Origin: Bacteroides sp. | GTDB taxonomy: Bacteria > Bacteroidota > Bacteroidia > Bacteroidales > SM23-62 | Direction of reading: 5' to 3' | Assembly (NCBI GenBank): GCA_030592145.1 | Contig: JAUVKJ010000024.1 | Span: 1 to 11,518 of the forward strand | Length of the DNA: 11,518 bases | Part shown: piece after piece, positions 6,938 through 11,518 of the stretch | Layout: each line of letters opens with the position of its first letter | Position numbering within the stretch: the stretch's first letter is position 1 | Made by a program: the position numbers and the translations under genes | Notes under the pieces: generated by a model | Databases searched by the model: none | The model's input: the letters and a program-made list of their open reading frames with translations, nothing else | Told to the model about the DNA's origin: nothing

Positions 6938-8307
6938 TACAGGTTGCCAAGGGATTTGTCAAGGGCAAGTTTGGTGGTAAGCAGTTCAACCATGGCGGAT
7001 ATAAAACCCGTCTGGGCACCGGTCAGCTGTTCTGTGGCAATGGTCATTTCAAGACTGCTTACCATCCCGTTTTGATATTTTATTGAGGTCCGGTCAAATA
7101 TTTTTTGTGCAAGTTCAATGTTGCTGAGCTCATTCAGGTATTTCTGATAGGCGGTCCGGAAGTCGATCCTTGACTGCTGTACCTGGAGCTCCAGGGCATT
7201 GGACAGATCCTTCTTCATGTTCTTTGTTTTTTCAAGTTCAATCATAGACTGGCCAATCTTTGCCTTTCGCATGCCGGAAGCAAAAACCGGAACACTCAGG
7301 TTAAATCCAAGCATGGTGGCTGGATACCATTTTTCATCCGTATCGGTGAAATTAAAATTGTTCCGCATGGCCATCTGTTGGTGATTGAGATAGGCTGACA
7401 GGGTAGGCATGTATTCAAACTTGTTCATCTTAACCTGGAGATAGGCCAGTTTTTCCCGGGTATCAACAATCTTATAATCATAATGGTTATTCACATTAAA
7501 TTCCTGGCGAATCAACTCATCTGTAAGTCCCGCGATAATATCTTTCAGGGTTTCAGTAATCGTTATGCTCGAGTCAAGTCCATACCCCATCCGGTACACC
7601 AGGAAGCGGTACGACATCTCTACCAGCTGCTTGGCGGCGATGTATTCATTATCAAGGGTGGAGACCGCAATCTGGATCTGGTCGACATCCGTTTCCTCAA
7701 GGAACCCTGTCTCATGCATGGCCTTTGTTTCGGTCAGGCGCTGACGCATGGTCTCCAGGTTCTTTCCGTAAGCATCCCTTCCCGCTTCTGAGAGCAGGAT
7801 GGAATAATAGCTTTGTGCAACGGCTTCCTTGATATCTGCTTCCTGTTTTCTCAAGGTCTTTTGTGTCAGATCCTTATAGGTGGATGCAGCCTGGAGTCCG
7901 ACGATATACGGTCCGCTGAACAGCAACTGGTTGGCGATTATATTGGCACTCGCATTGTGCTGGGTTCCGAATTTAACCGGTATATAGGTGCCTGGCGGCT
8001 CTCCGAAAAATTCACCGGGGATCAGTGTGGTCATCAACTGAAGGTTGTTGGTGTACGAAGCCCCTGCGGTGATCTGTGGAAGTCCCATAGCAGTGTTCTC
8101 CCATATCCTCTGACGTGCAGCGTCCACATCCAGCCTGGCATTTTCGACATTCAGGTTGTGCTCAAGGGCATAGGCCTGGGCTTCGGACAGGGTAAAAAAT
8201 GTTTTGTTGTTTTCGGTGATCTGGGCATTGCCTTTAATTGCAAACAGGAGCAGCAGGGCAGCTGCAAATATGGCAGATCTCCTTATGTTTGATACAGTTT
8301 TATTCAT
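6937..8307 (-). CDS. TolC family outer-membrane efflux protein
   Basis: A 456-residue TolC/OEP-family protein that should form the trimeric outer-membrane channel of the pump. Residues 1-29 are a Sec signal peptide (basic start, AAALLLLFAI core, likely cut after GNAQ). The mature part begins with the usual FFTLSEAQAYALEHNLNV segment and shows the two-fold internal repeat of long amphipathic helices (Q, A, L and E-rich), with PQITAGASYTNN and PTLSAYLNHQQ beta-strand segments marking the two halves. The reading frame is open upstream to 8394, but those 29 extra residues overlap the 3' end of the regulator gene and would bury the signal peptide, so ATG 8307 is preferred. It lies 10 bases after the tetR stop, with an AAGAAT-like weak ribosome site. 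Confidence 0.93.
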   Translation of the reverse strand: MNKTVSNIRRSAIFAAALLLLFAIKGNAQITENNKTFFTLSEAQAYALEHNLNVENARLDVDAARQRIWENTAMGLPQITAGASYTNNLQLMTTLIPGEFFGEPPGTYIPVKFGTQHNASANIIANQLLFSGPYIVGLQAASTYKDLTQKTLRKQEADIKEAVAQSYYSILLSEAGRDAYGKNLETMRQRLTETKAMHETGFLEETDVDQIQIAVSTLDNEYIAAKQLVEMSYRFLVYRMGYGLDSSITITETLKDIIAGLTDELIRQEFNVNNHYDYKIVDTREKLAYLQVKMNKFEYMPTLSAYLNHQQMAMRNNFNFTDTDEKWYPATMLGFNLSVPVFASGMRKAKIGQSMIELEKTKNMKKDLSNALELQVQQSRIDFRTAYQKYLNELSNIELAQKIFDRTSIKYQNGMVSSLEMTIATEQLTGAQTGFISAMVELLTTKLALDKSLGNL

Positions 8308-8317
8308 TATCAGATTC

Positions 8318-8944
8318 TTAATGTTTAACCAGCTGGTCCAGCCTGGCCTTGTTTTTACGAAGCACTTCCCGGCCTTTTTGAGTGGCAAGTCCATTTATAT
8401 GGTAGACGAACAGCTCCCTGAAAAATTTTACTGAATGCATTTCCTCCTCCCTGAATATCTCGCTTGACTGAAGGTTTTCCACCCTCAGCAGGTGTAGCTT
8501 GGCAATGATCTCCTCGTTCAGTTCCCTGCGATAAATTCCTTCCTTTTTGCCCTGGCGGATGTTTACAAGCATAGACTCATACATTAGTTTTCTCCGGGCC
8601 GACATCAGGTTCCTGTAAATGCCGGAGTAGTATTTCTTCAGGTCGTACTCGTAGGATTGACTATGATCCTTCATGAGCGCATTGACCCGCTGGCTCACCT
8701 CTATCAGTTCTTCAATGGCATTGTCCCCGGTCCCCTTCTTCGCTTTCATGGCAGAAAAATTACATTGCAGGGTATGTTTGACCACTTTTTCCACCAGTTC
8801 TGTTTTATCCTTAACAAACTGGTAAAGGGTTTTCTTGGAAATGCCCAGCTCATGGGCCACGTCATCCATGGTTACACTTTTTATCCCGTACTTCCGGTAG
8901 AGCACGGATACTTTCTCCAGGATGTTTTCAAATTCTTTATTCAT
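8318..8944 (-). CDS. TetR/AcrR family transcriptional regulator
   Basis: A 208-residue protein of typical TetR length, first gene of the efflux operon. The N-terminal DNA-binding domain is clear: helix 1 in residues 3-19, then YGIKSVTMDDVAHELGIS (19-36) leading to the recognition helix KKTLYQFVKDK (37-47). The C-terminal part is all-helical and variable, as expected for a ligand-binding and dimerising domain, and I cannot assign a ligand. Its position fits autoregulation and control of the pump, but unlike classical AcrR it is co-directional with the pump genes, so one promoter could serve all four. The start is ATG 8944; an upstream TTG at 8974 is rejected because the extra residues lack family character and include the palindrome at 8946-8959. 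Confidence 0.92.
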   Translation of the reverse strand: MNKEFENILEKVSVLYRKYGIKSVTMDDVAHELGISKKTLYQFVKDKTELVEKVVKHTLQCNFSAMKAKKGTGDNAIEELIEVSQRVNALMKDHSQSYEYDLKKYYSGIYRNLMSARRKLMYESMLVNIRQGKKEGIYRRELNEEIIAKLHLLRVENLQSSEIFREEEMHSVKFFRELFVYHINGLATQKGREVLRKNKARLDQLVKH

Positions 8945-8945
8945 A

Positions 8946-8959
8946 TCAAATGCATTTGA
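8946..8959. promoter_or_regulatory. Candidate TetR operator: 14-base perfect palindrome
   Basis: TCAAATGCATTTGA equals its own reverse complement and ends one base before the tetR start codon. TetR dimers bind palindromes of about this size, so autorepression is a natural reading; bound here, the protein would block elongation or initiation close by. The sequence is short enough that chance cannot be excluded. Confidence 0.4.
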
Positions 8960-9010
8960 ACCAGCTGCGCGCAAAAATAAATAAAAAACTTAAAAAACTA
9001 TTAAAAACAA

Positions 9011-9044
9011 CAAAGTTTCCATAGTTTATATTGATTTGACAAAA
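9011..9044 (-). promoter_or_regulatory. Possible promoter of the tetR-efflux operon
   Basis: On the minus strand, AAACTTTG (9011-9018) matches five of the six fixed bases of TAnnTTTG. A TTTTG (9040-9044) stands 21 bases upstream, near the usual spacing of about 19 to the -33 element. A leader of about 65 bases would result. Confidence 0.32.
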
Positions 9045-9058
9045 TGCTTTCGCAAAAT
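9033..9058. repeat. Tandem imperfect 13-base repeat upstream of tetR
   Basis: On the minus strand, ATTTTGCGAAAGC (9046-9058) and ATTTTGTCAAATC (9033-9045) abut and agree at 10 of 13 positions. They overlap the possible -33 region of the efflux operon promoter, a position typical of regulator half-sites. Confidence 0.33.
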
Positions 9059-9224
9059 TGACGTTAATTCAGGGGAATGCTGAATATTATTAGGCAAATT
9101 CCGGGTTCAGGGCGGTGAACGTATCCCGGCAAAGGGTGAAAGGCCTGGAAATTCTCCGCATATGCAGACTTATTAACCGGGGATATAGTAATTCAATGGG
9201 TTTCTGTTATTCTTGAAGATTCCT

Positions 9225-9232
9225 TATTTTTG
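9225..9232 (+). promoter_or_regulatory. Bacteroidota -7 element for the GIN-domain gene
   Basis: TATTTTTG is an exact match to TAnnTTTG, 35 bases before the ATG at 9268. A partial -33 (TTTCTG, 9201-9206) lies about 18 bases upstream. Confidence 0.5.
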
Positions 9233-9267
9233 ATACCGTTTCTAAACAAAAAAAAATTTATCAGAAA

Positions 9268-9960
9268 ATGAAAAGATCAATATTATTTATGCTAGCTGTT
9301 ATGGTCACAGGAATTCAGGGACGGGCAGCAGATCAAAAGGAGCTCGAACCTTTTCATTCCGTCATTGTTGGAAGCGAGATAGTGGCGGAACTGATCCTGT
9401 CGAAAACCGAAAGCATTGAACCGGATTTTGAAAATGCAAGTGAAGAAGATATAATCATAGAGGTCGTGGATTCCGTTCTGAAGGTCAGGATGAAAACGGG
9501 CAAGTATAAGGGTTCAACCCTGAAGGTCAGGATATATTATAAAAGGGATCTGCGACTGCTCGAGGCAAACGGGCGTGCGCAGATATGGTCGGATGAAGAC
9601 CTGTACCTTGACAGGGATCTGACTGTAAAGTTGTATAACGGGGGAGAGATGCGTTTCAAACTTTTCTGTGATTCCCTGAATGCAAGCCTGTCACAGGGTT
9701 CTGTAATTTACCTCAAGGGGAAAGCCCGTGCTATGCAGGTTAAAGTTACCACTGGAGCTACTTTTTCAGGCTATGAATTCGAAACGGAGGAAGCCAGTGC
9801 AGCTGCAAGTGGTGGCGGCAAGGCCAAGCTCTCGGTCAGCCATTCTCTGAAGGCCAATGCTTCCACAAAAGGATTTATAGGATATGTTGGAGAACCTTCC
9901 GATGTTGACCGGAAAACAAGCCTGAAAGGAGAGATCCTGAAAACCTTCCTGGAGGAGTAG
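9268..9960 (+). CDS. Exported GIN domain (DUF2807) protein
   Basis: A 230-residue protein with a signal peptide (residues 1-20, MKRS then a hydrophobic LFMLAVMVTGI core, likely cut after GRA or RAA). The mature part is a GIN/DUF2807 repeat of short beta strands. It opens with the typical LEPFHSVIVGSEIVAELI (26-43), in which a head segment precedes the beta-helix-like fold, and continues with LKVRIYYKRDLRLLEANGRA (85-104) and a late SGGGKAKL turn (181-188). GIN proteins are common in Bacteroidota and are thought to sit in the periplasm or on the surface; no enzymatic activity is established. The alternating beta-strand pattern ends near 207, followed by a short charged tail. It is divergent from the tetR operon and converges on ispD, 37 bases away. 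Start ATG 9268 follows an A-rich stretch typical of weak Bacteroidota ribosome sites. Confidence 0.85.
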   Translation: MKRSILFMLAVMVTGIQGRAADQKELEPFHSVIVGSEIVAELILSKTESIEPDFENASEEDIIIEVVDSVLKVRMKTGKYKGSTLKVRIYYKRDLRLLEANGRAQIWSDEDLYLDRDLTVKLYNGGEMRFKLFCDSLNASLSQGSVIYLKGKARAMQVKVTTGATFSGYEFETEEASAAASGGGKAKLSVSHSLKANASTKGFIGYVGEPSDVDRKTSLKGEILKTFLEE

Positions 9961-9997
9961 ATTGCCGGCTGGCTGCCCGTCGAATGATTTATCCGGA

Positions 9998-10690
9998 TCA
10001 GGAAAAAAACCCGGAGTTTTTTTTATAGGAATCAAATATCGCTTCTGCATAGACCAGGTCATCCGGGGTGGTGATCTTTATGTTTTCGGGATTACCCTTA
10101 ACCATTGTCACCGGGAACCCGGCCATTTCCACGACGGAGGTGTCATCTGTAAAATCTCCGGAATATTCCTGCTTGTAGGCTTTCATCAGGATGTCGTATT
10201 GGAAAACCTGGGGGGTTTGCACCAGGCGGAAAGAATCCCGGTTGACCCGGCGACTTCCCCCGGAAGTCATCTCGCGGATCGAATCGGAGATTTCAACACA
10301 TGGGAGTGCAGCCCCGTTTTTTTCGGCGGCTTCAAAGCAGGCATCAATGGTGTTCCTGTAAAGGAGAGGGCGGACGGCATCATGGATCGCGACCAGGTTG
10401 CCCGGGGTCACCATCGGGAGGGCGTTCTTCACAGTATGAAAGCGGGTTTTCCCGCCCGGGGAAAGCTTGTGAGGAACATCGAAATGGAACTGTTCACAGA
10501 TGCTTTCCCAGTGAGACAGGAAATTTTTCGGAATACCTGCAATGATCTGTATATCACGGTTGTAGTAATGGAACAGGTCAATGATATGCATGAGCAGGGG
10601 CCTTTCCCGGATGTAGAAAAACTGTTTGGGTATTTCAGGGTTGAATCTCATACCCTGTCCCCCTGCCACGATTATTACCGTTTTTTGCAT
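9998..10690 (-). CDS. ispD: 2-C-methyl-D-erythritol 4-phosphate cytidylyltransferase (IspD)
   Basis: A 230-residue enzyme of normal IspD length. It joins CTP and MEP to give CDP-methylerythritol in the MEP route to isoprenoids, in the cytoplasm. Visible motifs are the nucleotide-binding loop IVAGGQGMRF (7-16) with Arg15, P21-K22-Q23 (catalytic Lys), AIHDAVRPL (101-109) with Asp104, VNRDSFRLVQTPQVF (149-163) with Arg151, DDTSVVE (182-188) and GNPENIKITTPDDL (199-212) with Lys205. These line up with the K27, R157 and K213 roles known in the E. coli enzyme, so it should be active. A CDP-ribitol pyrophosphorylase relative is possible, but the motifs favour IspD. It ends with TGA at 9998-10000, converges on the GIN-domain gene and is divergent from the CPBP-like gene; no ispF or other pathway gene is adjacent. 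Confidence 0.93.
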   Translation of the reverse strand: MQKTVIIVAGGQGMRFNPEIPKQFFYIRERPLLMHIIDLFHYYNRDIQIIAGIPKNFLSHWESICEQFHFDVPHKLSPGGKTRFHTVKNALPMVTPGNLVAIHDAVRPLLYRNTIDACFEAAEKNGAALPCVEISDSIREMTSGGSRRVNRDSFRLVQTPQVFQYDILMKAYKQEYSGDFTDDTSVVEMAGFPVTMVKGNPENIKITTPDDLVYAEAIFDSYKKNSGFFS

Positions 10691-10730
10691 ATCTTATGGG
10701 CAATATACAATAAATAGAAACAGAAATTGA

Positions 10731-10738
10731 TATTTTTG
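10731..10738 (+). promoter_or_regulatory. Bacteroidota -7 element for the CPBP-like gene
   Basis: TATTTTTG matches TAnnTTTG exactly, 19 bases before the ATG at 10758, giving a very short leader. No TTG stands at the expected -33 distance. The gene pair downstream probably uses it. Confidence 0.42.
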
Positions 10739-10757
10739 GATAGCATAATTTCCACCA

Positions 10758-11495
10758 ATGATTGAATATCCAGCGCCTGACCTGAACCTGATGAGTGGGC
10801 CCATCTCTATCGGGACTTCTACCCTGGCCTTTTTAATTTACCTTTTCACCATTACATCAGAAAGGTTTAACAAGCGTTTTCAGACTAAGTTTAGTCCCCC
10901 GGCAGCCTCCGTCCGGAAGATACTATATCAGCGTTTGCTGGGGGCCACCTTATTCGGTTTGATCCCGGTCCTGATTATTGTCCTGGTGTTTCAGAGACCA
11001 TTGAGCCAGTATGGTTTTGCCACAGGTAACATGATGAAAAGCTTTCTCTGGTGGATCCCGGTGGCCGCACTGGTAGTACTTGTTACCTATTTTGGGGCCC
11101 GAAATAAAAACAATCTTGCCATGTATCCTCAGATCAGGGTCAGACGGTGGAACGGGGAACTTCTTATGGTGTCAGCCTTCAGCTGGATTGCTTACCTTGC
11201 CGGGTACGAATTCCTGTTCAGGGGATACCTGTTGTTTTCATGCCTCGAGTCCTTCGGCTACTGGCCTGCCATTATCATTAACATATGTATTTACTCGCTT
11301 TTCCATGTATATAAGGGTTCAAGAGAAGCTTTTGGCTCATTGTTTTTTGGATTTCTGCTGTGTTACCTTACCCTTTACCTGGGGTCCTTCTGGTTCGCAA
11401 TCTTTATACACGTGACCATGGCACTTTCGAATGAATGGTTTTCACTGGGTTACCAGCCCGACATGAAGCTTGTGAAAAACGCATGTAAAAAATGA
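10758..11495 (+). CDS. CPBP/Rce1-like (ABI) integral membrane protein, motifs degenerate
   Basis: A 245-residue polytopic membrane protein with about seven or eight hydrophobic helices (near 16-32, 58-78, 95-112, 134-148, 150-164, 168-183, 193-207, 210-222). The CPBP (ABI) fold is recognised from GYEFLFRGYLLF (149-160), the LFHVYKG block (181-187) and FAIFIHVTMALSN (213-225). Family members are intramembrane glutamyl proteases of the Rce1 type, but some act without proteolysis. In this copy the EExxxR motif reads Y150-E151-xxx-R155, so the first Glu is lost, the FxxxH motif reads YxxxH (H183), and the HxxxN position after H218 is Ala222. Protease activity is therefore doubtful. ATG 10758 was chosen because it lies just after the promoter; ATG 10791 is an alternative. 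The stop overlaps the next start as ATGA, so the two genes are probably co-translated. Confidence 0.8.
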   Translation: MIEYPAPDLNLMSGPISIGTSTLAFLIYLFTITSERFNKRFQTKFSPPAASVRKILYQRLLGATLFGLIPVLIIVLVFQRPLSQYGFATGNMMKSFLWWIPVAALVVLVTYFGARNKNNLAMYPQIRVRRWNGELLMVSAFSWIAYLAGYEFLFRGYLLFSCLESFGYWPAIIINICIYSLFHVYKGSREAFGSLFFGFLLCYLTLYLGSFWFAIFIHVTMALSNEWFSLGYQPDMKLVKNACKK

Positions 11496-11518
11496 ACACT
11501 GTTCTGGTCACCGGCGCC
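11492..11518 (+). CDS. 5' end of a Rossmann-fold NAD(P)-binding protein (SDR or epimerase type)
   Basis: Only nine codons are inside the window: MNTVLVTGA. A start followed directly by a hydrophobic beta strand and TGA is the opening of short-chain dehydrogenases and nucleotide-sugar epimerases, whose glycine-rich TGxxGxxG loop would continue past the edge. The ATG overlaps the CPBP-like stop codon (ATGA), pointing to one transcript. The exact product cannot be told. Confidence 0.6.

Larger units (their letters stand above)
8945..9267. other. Divergent intergenic region between tetR and the GIN-domain gene
   Basis: These 323 bases hold no convincing gene. On the tetR side are the palindrome (8946-8959), an A/T-rich leader, a possible promoter and tandem 13-base repeats (9033-9058). 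In the middle is an imperfect hairpin: CCGGGTTCA (9101-9109) pairs with TGAAC (9116-9120) and CCCGG (9125-9129), with a 4-base bulge. The right side carries the promoter of the GIN-domain gene. The segment 9130-9220 shows nothing I can name. Confidence 0.6.

Noticed and set aside
8308..8394. Upstream start of the TolC-like gene at 8394
   Set aside because: It overlaps the end of tetR and would place 29 residues ahead of a clear signal peptide.
2329..8944. Heavy-metal (CzcCBA-type) identity for the tripartite pump
   Set aside because: The TM4 motif LVDNAIVVVEN is of the drug/HAE type, the regulator is TetR rather than a metal sensor, and no His-rich or metal-binding adaptor segment is visible.
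10003..10024. A7C-CCGGA-GT8 hairpin as a bidirectional terminator between the GIN-domain gene and ispD
   Set aside because: The stem is almost all A-T, and on the ispD strand the T-run comes before the stop codon, so termination there would remove the stop. It encodes the Lys-Lys-Asn-Ser-Gly-Phe-Phe end of IspD.
9962..10717. Long open frame (251 codons) on the plus strand opposite ispD
   Set aside because: It mirrors ispD, which has all catalytic motifs; the plus-strand product is rich in His, Gly and Pro with no recognisable domain.
1..11518. CRISPR array, tRNA, rRNA, IS element or phage remnant
   Set aside because: No regularly spaced repeats, cloverleaf or rRNA sequence, transposase or integrase motifs, or long terminal inverted repeats were seen on either strand.

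Overview
The window looks like chromosomal DNA from a member of the Bacteroidota. Four of its five credible promoter sites carry the phylum's -7 consensus TAnnTTTG exactly. Ribosome binding sites are weak and A-rich. The gene families also fit: a DnaG C-terminus of Bacteroidota type, a GIN-domain (DUF2807) exported protein, and a long RND pump of about 1150 residues with its adaptor and TolC partner. Placement below phylum is not supported by anything I can read here.

Layout, left to right. The 3' end of dnaG (+) enters the window with an in-frame TAA at 41-43. It converges on a ComF-family phosphoribosyltransferase gene (-). A 166-base divergent intergenic region follows, containing a compact hairpin element flanked by 7-base direct repeats. 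It leads into a small secreted rhodanese (+, GTG start). The rhodanese converges, with only 6 bases between, on a two-helix LapA-type membrane protein (-), which has a long, structured upstream leader.

The centre, 2.3-8.9 kb, is one minus-strand operon in the order TetR regulator, TolC-like outer-membrane channel, lipoprotein membrane-fusion adaptor, RND permease. Gaps are 10 bases, a 1-base TAATG overlap and 7 bases, and a textbook hairpin terminator closes it. Together the last three genes encode a complete tripartite envelope-spanning efflux pump, and the first gene is probably its own regulator. A perfect 14-base palindrome touches the tetR start codon and tandem 13-base repeats lie further upstream; both are operator candidates.

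To the right, a divergent exported GIN-domain protein (+) converges on ispD (-, MEP isoprenoid pathway). IspD is divergent from a CPBP/Rce1-like integral membrane protein (+) whose protease motifs are degenerate. That gene overlaps by ATGA the first codons of a Rossmann-type NAD(P)-binding protein that runs off the window.

I see no mobile element, CRISPR array, phage gene, tRNA or rRNA, and no clear new multi-gene system. The items most worth a second look are the stop codon inside dnaG, the structured lapA leader, the candidate operators before the pump operon, the changed proton-relay residues and extra hydrophobic segments in the RND protein, and the apparently inactive CPBP protein.
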